The notes under the pieces: model-generated
Database searches by the model: none
What the model saw: the letters and a program-made list of their open reading frames with translations, nothing else
What the model was told of the DNA's origin: nothing
NCBI RefSeq assembly: GCF_000819765.1
Contig: NZ_CDBT01000017.1
Span: 179,888 to 215,215 of the forward strand
Direction: 5' to 3'
DNA from: Aeromonas bivalvium
GTDB lineage: Bacteria; Pseudomonadota; Gammaproteobacteria; Enterobacterales; Aeromonadaceae
DNA length: 35,328 nt
Program-made: the position numbers and the translations under genes
Part shown: positions 16,481 to 25,466 of the stretch, piece by piece
Position numbering within the stretch: position 1 is the stretch's first letter
Layout: every line of letters begins with the position of its first letter

Positions 16481-19400
16481 ATGAACAATATGATTTTGCT
16501 GTTGAAACAGCTGGAACGGCAGGGGGTCAAGCTGGCGCTGAACGACAAGGGCCAGCTTATCTCCCAGTCGAGCAAGGAGGCGGTGACGCCGGCCATCGGC
16601 GCCACCATCAAGGCCCACAAGGATGAACTGGTGCGCTGCCTGGCGGCCCGCGCCGCCTTCGAGGCGCCCATTCTTGCGCAACGTGATGCCGAGGGCGCCC
16701 GGCAGGGGCCGCTCTCCTCGTCCCAGAGCGGACTCTGGTTTATCGAGCAGTACGAGGAGGCTTCCCACCTCTACAACATGCCGGTCTATTTTCGCGTCAA
16801 GGGAGAGCTGGACACGGCGGCGCTGGAGTTTGCCTTCGACCACCTGTTTGCGCGCCATCCCAGCATGCGTACCCGCTTCATCAAGGACGAGGCGGGCAGG
16901 GGAGCCCAGGAGATCCTGCCCCATACGCCCTTCAAGTTGCAGATTGAGGACGTGAGCGAGCAGCCCGCTGCCGAGCGGGAGGCCTATGTGGCCCGCCGGG
17001 TGCGGGAAGAGATAGGGCGCCCCTTCTCCCTGACCCAGGGGGATCTGAGCCGGGTGCATCTGATCCGGCTGGGCAGCCGCGAGCACGTGCTGCTGATCAC
17101 CCAGCACCACATCATCTCCGACGGCTGGTCGGTCAAGAACATGTTCGCGGATCTCAAGCGCGCCTTTCTTGCCCATCAGAACCGCGAGCCCCTGCTGGTG
17201 AGCGAGCTGCCGCTCACCTACATCGACTATGCCCGATGGTTCAACTCGCCGCGTTTTCTCGATTATCACGCCGAGTTCAAGCCGTTCTGGGTCGATCGGC
17301 TCGGTGGCAGCCCGGAGGTGCACGGTCTGCCGCTCGACAAGCCGCGCCCGGCCCATCAGGACAGCGGCGGCGAGCTGGTCTTCTCCACCATAGACAACGC
17401 GCTGTGGGATAGCTTCAAGCGCCTCTGCCAGCGCCACAGCACCTCCAACTTCATCGGTCTGCACGCCCTGTTTGCCCTGCTGATGGTGCGCCAGAGCGGC
17501 GAGAAGGAGGTGGTGATCGGCACCCCGCTCGCCTATCGCGAGCGCCACGAGATAGAGTCCCTGGTGGGCTTTTTCGTCAACACGCTCGTGTTGAGAACCC
17601 AGCTGGAAGGGCGGCCAAGCTTTATCGACTACCTGCAGCAGTGCCGGGAGGAGGACTTGGCGGCCTTCGATCACCAGCTCTACCGCTTCGAGGCGCTGGC
17701 CGAGGCCATCGGCGCCGATCGCACCACCGCCATCAACCCCATCTTCCAGATCATGCTGGTCTATCAGGCCAAGGTGGACTTCAACGATCTCATCCCCGGC
17801 TGCCAGCTGGTGGAGGAGACCTCGCCTGTGCTGCCGGCCAAGACCGACATCTCGGTCAAGGTGACCGAGCTGATGGACTCCGTCAGGGTGGACTGGCTGT
17901 TCGCCACCGCCCTGTTTGAGCGAGAGACCATCCAGGCCTACGCCGATCGCCTGCTGCACCTGATGCGCGCCGTGGTGGCGGCCCCCGAGACCGACATCTG
18001 GCAACTGCCGCTGGAGGCGGGCACCGACCAGGCCGCGCTCGCCGCCGAGCTTGCCGACCTGCCGCGAGATTACCCGAGCCGCGACACCCTGCTCTGTCAT
18101 ATCGAGCGGCGCGCTATTCAGTTGCCGGACGCGCTGGCGGTGAGCGACGGCGCGAACGCTCTGACCTATGGCGAGCTGGAGGTGCGTGCCAACCGGCTGG
18201 CTCACTGGCTGCTGGCCCAGGGCGTCACCCCGGGCGCCGCCATCGGCATCCAGGCCAGACGCGATGTCGCTTTCGTCATCGCCCTGCTCGCCTGCTGGAA
18301 GGCGGGGGCGGCCTATGTGCCGCTGGATCCTGCCTATCCTGCCGAGCGGCTGGCCCATATTCTGGGCGATGCATCCATCAGTCTGGTGCTGGGTGGCGTG
18401 CCGGACCCGCGCCTTGGCGAGGCGCTGGCGGGCACGATGGCCGCGTATCAGGATCTGCACGGGCTTGCGCTGGACAAGATGCCAACCAGCGCCCCCGCAC
18501 TGCCTCGGGACGCCGCCATGCTGGCCCAGATCATCTACACCTCCGGCAGCACCGGTCTGCCCAAGGGGGTCATGGTGGAGCAGGGCAGCCTGGTCAACCT
18601 GATGGCGGATCACGGCGAGCGCATCGCCCTTGGGAACGAGGGTGCCATGTTCAACTGCATGTCCCTCTCCTTTGATGCGGGCAACATGACCACCCTGCTG
18701 CCCCTGTACTGCGGCGCGGCCCTGCACTTCGGCGAGCCGGGGGAGGGGGTGATCAGTGCCGCGATCGCTCGGGGGGCCAGCCATATGATCCTGCCGACCG
18801 CCCTGCTGGCGAACCTGTTGCCACCGGCGGATCTCGGATCGCTGCGGGCCATCGGTTTTGGCGGCGAGGCGTGTCCGAGCAGCCTGGTGGAGCGCTGGGG
18901 GGAGCGGGTGGCCCTCTTCAACATGTACGGCCCGACCGAGTGCACCGTCACCGCGCTCTGCGCGCGGCTCACCCCGGGGGCGCCCATCACCATAGGTCGA
19001 CCCGTCAACAACCTGAAGGCGCTGATCCTGGACGAGGCGGGCAACCTCTGCCCGGTGGGGGTCCCCGGCGAGCTCTGCCTGGCGGGGCTGGGGCTGGCCC
19101 GCGGCTATCTCAATCTGCCACAGCGCACCCAGGAGGCCTTTATCGAGCTGGCCTTTGATGCAACGAATGAGGAACGTACCCATCGCCTCTATCGCACCGG
19201 CGATCGGGCCCTGCTGCGCCGCGACGGCAACATCCAGTATTTGGGCCGGATAGACGAGCAGATCAAGCTGCGGGGCTATCGCATCGAGCCGGGGGAGATA
19301 GAGACCCGGCTTGCCGAATTGTGCCCGGCCATCCGTCAGATCAAGGTGGTGGTGCAGGAGGGGCGTCTGCTGGCGTACGCCTGCCTGCATGCCGGGGCAA

Positions 19401-22400
19401 AGGAGCCCGACGGCGACGCCCTGCTGCAGCGGGCCGGCGAGTGCCTGCCCGAATACATGGTGCCGGCGCGCCTGTGCTGGCTGCCCGAGATGCCGCTCAC
19501 CCCCAACGGTAAGCTGGACTTGCGCCGCCTGCCCGCCATCGTCTGGCAGCAGAGCAAGGGCGAGCCGCAAAACGAACTGGAGCAGACCGTGCTTGCCATT
19601 TGGCAAGGGGTGCTCAAGCAACCGCTCGGGGTGGAGGATGACTTCTTCCGCTTAGGCGGTGACTCCATCCTCAGCATCCAGCTCACCACCAGGCTGCGGG
19701 ATGCGGGGCTGCACTGCAGCGTGAAGGACGTGTTCGAAGCCAAGACGGTGCGCCGCCTCTGCCGCCAGCTCGGCCAGCAGCAGGCGGTCAGCCACAGGAG
19801 CGAGCAGGGCAGCCTGACCGGCGACTTCCCGCTCCACCCCATTCAGCACTGGTTCTTCGAGCAGGGCTTTGCCAGGCCAGGCCACTGGAACCAGGGGGTG
19901 ATCCTGCGCCTGCCGGCCGGGGTGGACGATGAGACCCTGCGCGGCTGGCTGGATGCGTTGCGCCAGCACCACGATGCCCTGCGCCTGGCGGTGACCCCGA
20001 CCGGCCAACGCTATCTGGCCGAACTGCCATTGCCGCCGCTGCCGACCCTGGATGCCGCCAATCTCGACGAGGCCCGCCTGACCGAGCTGCAGGGAGATCT
20101 CGACCCTGCCAGCGGCCATACCCTAGCCTGGGCCCGCCTGCGCAATTTGACGGTGGACGGGGAGACGGTGGAGGGGCTCTTCCTCGCCTTCCATCATCTG
20201 GTGATCGATGCGGTCTCCTGGCGCATTCTGGCCGAGGATCTCGCTCGGGTGAGCAGGGGCGAGCCCCTGCCCGCCAAGGGCAGCAGCTATCGCCAGTGGG
20301 GCGAGGGGCTCGCGGCCTACGCCAAACGGGAAGAGGATCAGCTTGGCTTCTGGCTGGCTCAGGGGGAGGGCAGCCAGGGTCACCTGCTGGAAGCGGCGCG
20401 CTCCACAGATGGCCGCGCCGCCGCCAGCCTGCTGCAACTGAGTCAGGAGACCACGGCCCGCCTCATCGACACCGCCAACCAGGCCTACTTCACCCGGGTG
20501 CCCGACCTGCTGCTGGCGGCCCTGACCCGTACCCTGAGCGAGCAGGGTTACGGCAGCCGTCACTGCGTGATGCTGGAAGGACACGGCCGTGAGGCCATCG
20601 ATGCGGAACTGGACGTGAGCCGTACCCTGGGCTGGTTCACCAGCACCTATCCGCTGGCGCTGGAAGATGCCGGGGCCTGGGAGGCGCTGGTGTGCGCCAC
20701 CAAGGAGCGGCTGCGCGCCGTACCGGACAAGGGGGTGGGCTTCAACGCCCTGCGCCTGCACCATCCCCGTGGGCAGGAGTTACCGCAAGCCCTTGTCGTC
20801 TTCAACTATCTGGGGGTCAGCCATCAGGGCGAGGCAGCTCAGCCCTGGCAGCCCCTGCCGCTGGCGCCGGGGGCTCCCTCTTCGCCGGACAACCTGCCGC
20901 GCGAGCTCATCAGCCTGCATGGGGGCGTGTTTGATGGTCGCCTCACCCTGCGCCAGGTGGGCGCCCTCAACCAGCAAGGGAGCGACGCCCTGATGGTGCG
21001 GCTGGCGGATAACCTGACGGCGCTGGTGGAGCACTGCTGCAACCTGAAGGCTCCGCGCCATACCCCGAGCGACTTCCCGGGGCTTGGCCTCTCCCAATCT
21101 GCGCTGGACCAGGTGCTGGCCGGGCGCGAGGTGGAGACCCTGCTGCCCATGACCTCGCTTCAGCAGAGCATGTTCCATCACAGGGCACTGCTGCCCCGGG
21201 ATCACGCCTATCACCTGCAGACCGAGATCGAGTATCACCAGCCGCTGGACGTGGCGGTCTACCGTCAGGCCTGGCAGGGGCAGATCGCCCGCTGGCCGGC
21301 CCTTCGCAGCGAACTGGTGCTGGCGGACGGGGTGGCGCTGCAGCGCATCATGAAGCGCGCCGAGCTGCCGTTCCACTATGAGGACTTGTCCGAGGTGGCA
21401 AATGCAGAGGCACGGATCCAGGCCTATCGCCAGCAGGATCTGGCCCGCCCGATCCCGCTGGATCAGGCACCCCTGCTGCGCCTTGCCTGCTTCAAACTGG
21501 CCCCCGATCACCACAAGGTTGTCTTCAGCGCCCATCACGGCGTGCTGGATGGCTGGAGCGGCCCGGTGTTGCTGGGGTCCTTGCATCGCGCCTATCAATC
21601 TCTCATGAACGGTTTGTTGCCCCAGGGCGAGCCGGATACCGCCTGGCTCGAATTTGGCCGCCATATCGCGAGCCAGACCCGCAGCGCCGACGCCTACTGG
21701 CAGGGGCGGGAGGAGTTGCTAACAAAACCTAACGATCTCGCCTGCCTGTTCGGGGTGACCCTGGACGCTCGCTCAAGCGGGCGCCATACCCAGCAGCGAC
21801 CGGCGGTGTGCGCCACGGCGCTGCCGACCGAGGTGGCGAGCTTGCTCGCGCGCCGTGCCCGTGACCTTGGCGTAACAGCTGGCCTGTTGGCCCAATATGC
21901 CTGGCACCGTCTGCTGGCACGCCGCTCTGGCGATGCCGTCACCCTTGTGGGCACCGTGACCCCGGGCCGGGATTACCCCATCGAGGGGATCACCGCGAGC
22001 GTCGGGCTCTACATCAACAGTCTGCCCCTGGCGCTGGCGTGGCGCAACGAGTTAAGCCTGGCCGAGCATATCGCCCGGTTGCAGACCGACCTGATGGCCC
22101 TCAACGAGCACGGCACCCAGTCGCTTGCGGCACTGACGAAAGGGCGGGCGCGCCTGTTCCAGAGCCTGTTCGTGTTCGAGAACTACCCCATGCCGGCGGC
22201 CCCTGCCGCCCCCGAGCCCCACCAGCTGGTGCCGCGCTTTGGCGCCGTGGTGGAGAAGGTGGAGCTTCCTCTGTCGCTCGTGGTCAGCAGCCGGGGCGAG
22301 ACGCTCCAGCTGCGCCTCGAATTCGACGGCGATCAGATCCCCGAGGCCCGGGCCGAGGCGGTGCTGGCTGACTGGCTGGCCGAGCTCGACTGGCTGGCGC

Positions 22401-22741
22401 AGGCGGATCTGGCCCAGCCGGCCAGAGTGGCGGTGGCACAGCCCCCGGTTATGCCGCAGGTGGCCTCCACCAGGGCTGAGCCCGGTCTGACGCAACCGCC
22501 GGCCGAGGCTCGCGAGCTGGTGGCCCTGTGGGAACGCCAATGCGGCGTGCCCGGCATCTGGCAGCAGACCTTGATGGATCTGGGGGTGGATTCGGTGCAG
22601 CAGCTCGCCCTGCTGGCGGCCCTCAACGAGGCGTTTGGCCAGGAGCGGGCGCCGCTCACCCTGCAGACCCTCAAGGCCCATCCATCCCCCAGCCGGCTCT
22701 ATGGGCACTGGCTGGTGCGCCAAACGGAGGCTGCGCTATGA
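16481..22741 (+). CDS. amoG: Nonribosomal peptide synthetase: docking-C-A-PCP-E-C-PCP
   Basis: A 2086-residue NRPS. Residues ~1-60 (MNNMILLLKQLERQGVKL and following) are a TubC-type docking domain. The order is then: C domain (~77-500, HHIISDGWS ~208); A domain (~520-1010, [11 protein letters not shown] ~686, FDAGNM ~731, MYGPTECT ~817); PCP (LGGDSILS ~1059); epimerisation domain (~1110-1540, HHLVIDAVSW ~1237, EGHGRE, RTLGWFTSTYP, FNYLG); second C domain (~1550-1990, HHGVLDGWS ~1684); terminal PCP (LGVDSVQQ ~2034). The hand-aligned A code is DAMIGGMVTK, with two glycines opening a large pocket, consistent with Phe or Trp; the E domain predicts a D residue. The second C-PCP pair has no A domain of its own. 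No thioesterase. Stop overlaps the amoH start. Confidence 0.93.
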   Translation: MNNMILLLKQLERQGVKLALNDKGQLISQSSKEAVTPAIGATIKAHKDELVRCLAARAAFEAPILAQRDAEGARQGPLSSSQSGLWFIEQYEEASHLYNMPVYFRVKGELDTAALEFAFDHLFARHPSMRTRFIKDEAGRGAQEILPHTPFKLQIEDVSEQPAAEREAYVARRVREEIGRPFSLTQGDLSRVHLIRLGSREHVLLITQHHIISDGWSVKNMFADLKRAFLAHQNREPLLVSELPLTYIDYARWFNSPRFLDYHAEFKPFWVDRLGGSPEVHGLPLDKPRPAHQDSGGELVFSTIDNALWDSFKRLCQRHSTSNFIGLHALFALLMVRQSGEKEVVIGTPLAYRERHEIESLVGFFVNTLVLRTQLEGRPSFIDYLQQCREEDLAAFDHQLYRFEALAEAIGADRTTAINPIFQIMLVYQAKVDFNDLIPGCQLVEETSPVLPAKTDISVKVTELMDSVRVDWLFATALFERETIQAYADRLLHLMRAVVAAPETDIWQLPLEAGTDQAALAAELADLPRDYPSRDTLLCHIERRAIQLPDALAVSDGANALTYGELEVRANRLAHWLLAQGVTPGAAIGIQARRDVAFVIALLACWKAGAAYVPLDPAYPAERLAHILGDASISLVLGGVPDPRLGEALAGTMAAYQDLHGLALDKMPTSAPALPRDAAMLAQIIYTSGSTGLPKGVMVEQGSLVNLMADHGERIALGNEGAMFNCMSLSFDAGNMTTLLPLYCGAALHFGEPGEGVISAAIARGASHMILPTALLANLLPPADLGSLRAIGFGGEACPSSLVERWGERVALFNMYGPTECTVTALCARLTPGAPITIGRPVNNLKALILDEAGNLCPVGVPGELCLAGLGLARGYLNLPQRTQEAFIELAFDATNEERTHRLYRTGDRALLRRDGNIQYLGRIDEQIKLRGYRIEPGEIETRLAELCPAIRQIKVVVQEGRLLAYACLHAGAKEPDGDALLQRAGECLPEYMVPARLCWLPEMPLTPNGKLDLRRLPAIVWQQSKGEPQNELEQTVLAIWQGVLKQPLGVEDDFFRLGGDSILSIQLTTRLRDAGLHCSVKDVFEAKTVRRLCRQLGQQQAVSHRSEQGSLTGDFPLHPIQHWFFEQGFARPGHWNQGVILRLPAGVDDETLRGWLDALRQHHDALRLAVTPTGQRYLAELPLPPLPTLDAANLDEARLTELQGDLDPASGHTLAWARLRNLTVDGETVEGLFLAFHHLVIDAVSWRILAEDLARVSRGEPLPAKGSSYRQWGEGLAAYAKREEDQLGFWLAQGEGSQGHLLEAARSTDGRAAASLLQLSQETTARLIDTANQAYFTRVPDLLLAALTRTLSEQGYGSRHCVMLEGHGREAIDAELDVSRTLGWFTSTYPLALEDAGAWEALVCATKERLRAVPDKGVGFNALRLHHPRGQELPQALVVFNYLGVSHQGEAAQPWQPLPLAPGAPSSPDNLPRELISLHGGVFDGRLTLRQVGALNQQGSDALMVRLADNLTALVEHCCNLKAPRHTPSDFPGLGLSQSALDQVLAGREVETLLPMTSLQQSMFHHRALLPRDHAYHLQTEIEYHQPLDVAVYRQAWQGQIARWPALRSELVLADGVALQRIMKRAELPFHYEDLSEVANAEARIQAYRQQDLARPIPLDQAPLLRLACFKLAPDHHKVVFSAHHGVLDGWSGPVLLGSLHRAYQSLMNGLLPQGEPDTAWLEFGRHIASQTRSADAYWQGREELLTKPNDLACLFGVTLDARSSGRHTQQRPAVCATALPTEVASLLARRARDLGVTAGLLAQYAWHRLLARRSGDAVTLVGTVTPGRDYPIEGITASVGLYINSLPLALAWRNELSLAEHIARLQTDLMALNEHGTQSLAALTKGRARLFQSLFVFENYPMPAAPAAPEPHQLVPRFGAVVEKVELPLSLVVSSRGETLQLRLEFDGDQIPEARAEAVLADWLAELDWLAQADLAQPARVAVAQPPVMPQVASTRAEPGLTQPPAEARELVALWERQCGVPGIWQQTLMDLGVDSVQQLALLAALNEAFGQERAPLTLQTLKAHPSPSRLYGHWLVRQTEAAL

Positions 22742-24282
22742 CGGTGACCATCAGCCATGAGGACCAACTCGTGCAGACCCGGACCGCCCCCCGTGAGGGG
22801 GCGGTCAATCTGGGCACGCGGCTGGCCGCCTGTCTGGCCGCCACGCCGCTCGCCCCCGCCATCTGTATGGGCGAGGCGGGCACCGGTGAGGGCGGATCAG
22901 ATGCGCAGTGGCTCAGCTATGGCGCCCTCAATGCAAGGGTCGGCCAGATTGCCGCCCGCCTTCAGGGGCTGGCGGTAGGGGAGCGGGTCGGCCTCTATCT
23001 CTCCCGCAGCCCGGATCTGGTGGCCAGCCTGCTGGCCTGCCTGCGCCTTGGCCTCACCTTCGTGCCCCTTGAGCCGGACTTTCCGGTGGAGCGGCTGCAG
23101 GGGATCGCCCGTCAGGCGCGCCTGTCGGCGGTGATCTGCGACGATGAAGGAACGATGCCGGACTTCGGTTGTCCCCTGCGCGCCCTCGACGGGCCGGCAG
23201 CCGCCGGGCCCATTGTCTGGCCCGAGGTGGATGACGCCCTGGCCGCCTACATGATGTTTACCTCGGGCTCCACCGGCGAGCCCAAGGGGGTGGTCATCAG
23301 CCGCCGGGCACTGCTCTGCTTCCTCGACGGGATCCGCGAGCGGCTCGGATTATCACCCAACTGCCACTGGCTCTTCATCACCACCCCGGCCTTCGACATC
23401 TCCCTGCTGGAGATGCTGGGGCCGCTCTGGGGCGGTGGCAGGCTGACGGTGGCGGGGGGCGAGCACAACAAGGATCCTCTGGGGATGCTGGCGCTGCTGG
23501 CGGCAGATCCTTCCATCAACGTCCTGCAGGCCACCCCGGCCTGCTGGCGCATGCTGCTCAAGGCCGGCTGGCAGGGGGACGATACCCTCACCGCCCTGTG
23601 CGGCGGCGAGGCGCTGGATATGGGGCTGGCCGAACAGCTCTGCGTCCGCACCCGGCGGTTGTGGAACTGCTACGGGCCGACCGAGGCCACCGTCTGGTCC
23701 CTGGTGAGCGAGGTGCGCTGGCCACCGACTGATGGCCAGATCACCATCAGCCACAGCCTGCCGGGCTATCGCCATTGGGTGCTGGACGAAGGGGGGCAGC
23801 CGGTGCAGGAAGGGGAGGTCGGCGAGCTCTGTATCGAGAGCCCGGCCCTGTGCGAGGGATACTGGCGCAAGCCTGCCTTGACCAGCGCCGCCTTCCTGCG
23901 CCTTGCCACCCATCGCCTCTATCGCACCGGGGATAGGGTGCGCCTCCTTGGGGCGGACAGCTTCCTCTATCTGGGGCGGCGCGACGATCAAGTCAAGCTG
24001 CGGGGCTTTCGCATCGAGCTCGGCGAGGTGGAGGCGGGCCTGCGCCGCCAGGCCGGGGTGCAGGAGGCGGCGGTGCGCCTGGTGGGCGAGGGGGACGAGG
24101 CCATGCTGGTGGGCTACGTGGAGGCGAAAAGCGGGGTGACCCTCAATCGACTCACCCTGCGCAAGGGGTTGCAGGCGACGCTCCCCCACTACATGGTGCC
24201 GGCGCGGCTTATCCTGCTGGATGCCCTGCCCAAGACCGGCAGCGGCAAACTGGACAGAAAGGCGCTGCCCCTGCCGGAGTAG
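22738..24282 (+). CDS. amoH: Stand-alone NRPS adenylation enzyme, glycine-coded
   Basis: A 514-residue protein with only an adenylation domain. It has [63 protein letters not shown] and the catalytic Lys in TGSGKLDRKAL at the end; no C, carrier or thioesterase domain follows. Hand alignment to the GrsA pocket gives DILQLGCVWK, which differs from the classical glycine code DILQLGLIWK at two positions. It therefore most likely activates glycine and loads it in trans, the natural partner being the terminal A-less C-PCP of AmoG. This fits amonabactins being found with and without glycine. Its start overlaps the amoG stop (ATGA) and a bidirectional terminator follows 33 bp after its stop. Confidence 0.92.
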   Translation: MTVTISHEDQLVQTRTAPREGAVNLGTRLAACLAATPLAPAICMGEAGTGEGGSDAQWLSYGALNARVGQIAARLQGLAVGERVGLYLSRSPDLVASLLACLRLGLTFVPLEPDFPVERLQGIARQARLSAVICDDEGTMPDFGCPLRALDGPAAAGPIVWPEVDDALAAYMMFTSGSTGEPKGVVISRRALLCFLDGIRERLGLSPNCHWLFITTPAFDISLLEMLGPLWGGGRLTVAGGEHNKDPLGMLALLAADPSINVLQATPACWRMLLKAGWQGDDTLTALCGGEALDMGLAEQLCVRTRRLWNCYGPTEATVWSLVSEVRWPPTDGQITISHSLPGYRHWVLDEGGQPVQEGEVGELCIESPALCEGYWRKPALTSAAFLRLATHRLYRTGDRVRLLGADSFLYLGRRDDQVKLRGFRIELGEVEAGLRRQAGVQEAAVRLVGEGDEAMLVGYVEAKSGVTLNRLTLRKGLQATLPHYMVPARLILLDALPKTGSGKLDRKALPLPE

Positions 24283-24314
24283 CATTGCCCGTTGCTCGCA
24301 AGCGTTGATAAACA

Positions 24315-24344
24315 AAGAAGCCCGCATCAAGCGGGCTTCTTGTT
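24315..24344. terminator. Bidirectional intrinsic terminator between amoH and the binding-protein gene
   Basis: AAGAAGCCCGC and GCGGGCTTCTT form an 11-bp perfect stem with an ATCAA loop, with T-rich sequence on both sides. It lies between two convergent genes and should end both transcripts. Confidence 0.9.
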
Positions 24345-24365
24345 GGCAGTCAACCGAGATGGGGA

Positions 24366-25310
24366 TCAGTGCGCGATGGGGGCCGCATCGGGTTTGGCCA
24401 GCAGCTGCTCGACGTCGTCGATCACCTTGAGGGCCGCCTGGGGGCCGCCGGTGGAGGTCCAGAGGGACCCGTCCACGGCGCCGAAGCGCTTGCCCTTGAT
24501 GGCGGTCAGCTGCTGGAAGGCCGGGGTCTGCTCGGCCTGTTTCATGGCATCCACCGCATCCCCGCTGGTGCTGAGGGTGCCGATCACCAGCCAGTCACCG
24601 TCCAACAGGTTGAGGGACTCGAGGCTCAGGGCCGGGGAGTGGGGTGTCTTGTCGCCGATCTGATGGGCAGGGCGAGCCAGCCCCATCTCGGTGACCACGC
24701 TGCTGGCGAAGGTGCCGCCGTGCATGTAGCTGGGCCCCTTGGGGTTCCAGCGCACTATGCTCACCTGCTCCCCCTGGTGGCTGGCGAGCTTGCTGCGGGC
24801 CTCGGCCAGGCGGGCGTCATAGCGGGCGAGGAAGGCCTTGGCCTCGGCCTCACGGTTCATCGCGTTGGCGCTGCGGGTGAAGATGGTCTTCCAGGATTCA
24901 CCCCAGTGGCCGGTGACGACTGTGGGGGCTATCTCCTTGAGCAGGGCCAGGAGCTCTGGCTTGGTCTGGCCGGTGAGGATGAGATCGGGTTCGAGGTCTA
25001 TCAGCTTCTCCAGGTTGGGGTTGTCCAGATCGCCGACCACGGCGATCTCCTTGCCCGCCTTGTCCAGCAGATAGCGGGGCAGGGTGGGTTGACCGCGACC
25101 GTTGACGGTGCCGACCGGCTGCACCCCCAGGGTCAGGGCGCTGTCGAGATCGATCTCGCTCAACACCAGGACCCGCTTGGGTTGGGCGGGCACCGCCAGT
25201 GTCTTGCCGTCGGCATCGGTCACCTGACGGGTCTCGGTGTCGGCCTTGGCCTGGAAGCCGGCCAGGCTGGCCAGCATCAGCACGGCGGCCAGGGGAGAAG
25301 CGATCTTCAT
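24366..25310 (-). CDS. fepB: Periplasmic ferric-siderophore binding protein (FepB-like, ABC importer)
   Basis: A 314-residue class-III solute-binding protein. The N-terminus is a signal peptide ending QAKA|D (~24). VLVLSEIDLDSALTLGVQPVG and LEKLIDLEPDLILTG are the paired lobe motifs of the FepB/FatB/CeuE family, joined by a rigid helix (residues ~145-180), and the C-terminal lobe has WLVIGTL and ALKVIDDVEQLL. It would deliver ferric siderophore from the outer-membrane receptor to the FepDGC-type transporter encoded at 26268-29166. AAGGA lies upstream of the ATG. The promoter carries a Fur box shared with the divergent PPTase gene. The fepB symbol marks the homologue; the true ligand is probably ferric amonabactin by context. 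Confidence 0.9.
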   Translation of the reverse strand: MKIASPLAAVLMLASLAGFQAKADTETRQVTDADGKTLAVPAQPKRVLVLSEIDLDSALTLGVQPVGTVNGRGQPTLPRYLLDKAGKEIAVVGDLDNPNLEKLIDLEPDLILTGQTKPELLALLKEIAPTVVTGHWGESWKTIFTRSANAMNREAEAKAFLARYDARLAEARSKLASHQGEQVSIVRWNPKGPSYMHGGTFASSVVTEMGLARPAHQIGDKTPHSPALSLESLNLLDGDWLVIGTLSTSGDAVDAMKQAEQTPAFQQLTAIKGKRFGAVDGSLWTSTGGPQAALKVIDDVEQLLAKPDAAPIAH

Positions 25311-25366
25311 CTGTTACATCCTTCTTGGTGAAATCGGGGGAGACAGGGCCCCAAACGGGCGGGAAC

Positions 25367-25400
25367 ATGCTACCACAAAGCCAAGTGATAACAATTGTCA
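25367..25400. promoter_or_regulatory. Fur box in the divergent fepB-like / PPTase promoter region
   Basis: TGATAACaATTGTCA (25386-25400) matches 12 of 14 positions of the 7-1-7 Fur model. For the minus-strand gene a -35 TTGTTA (25394-25389) and a -10 TAGCAT (25372-25367) are 16 bp apart, so the Fur box covers the -35. The same box is 67 bp from the PPTase start on the other strand and may control both. Confidence 0.78.
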
Positions 25401-25466
25401 TTTGTGTTTCTCGCCTCACGGGGGGAGGATTTGCTACCATGGCCCCTTCCTGGCAAGGAGCCTGCT

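Noticed and set aside
16148..19621. Open frame of 1157 codons on the minus strand
   Set aside because: It lies antisense to amoA and amoG, which have complete catalytic motifs. Gly/Gln/His-rich translation without domains is typical of a shadow frame in GC-rich DNA; the same holds for 13669-15717 on the minus strand.
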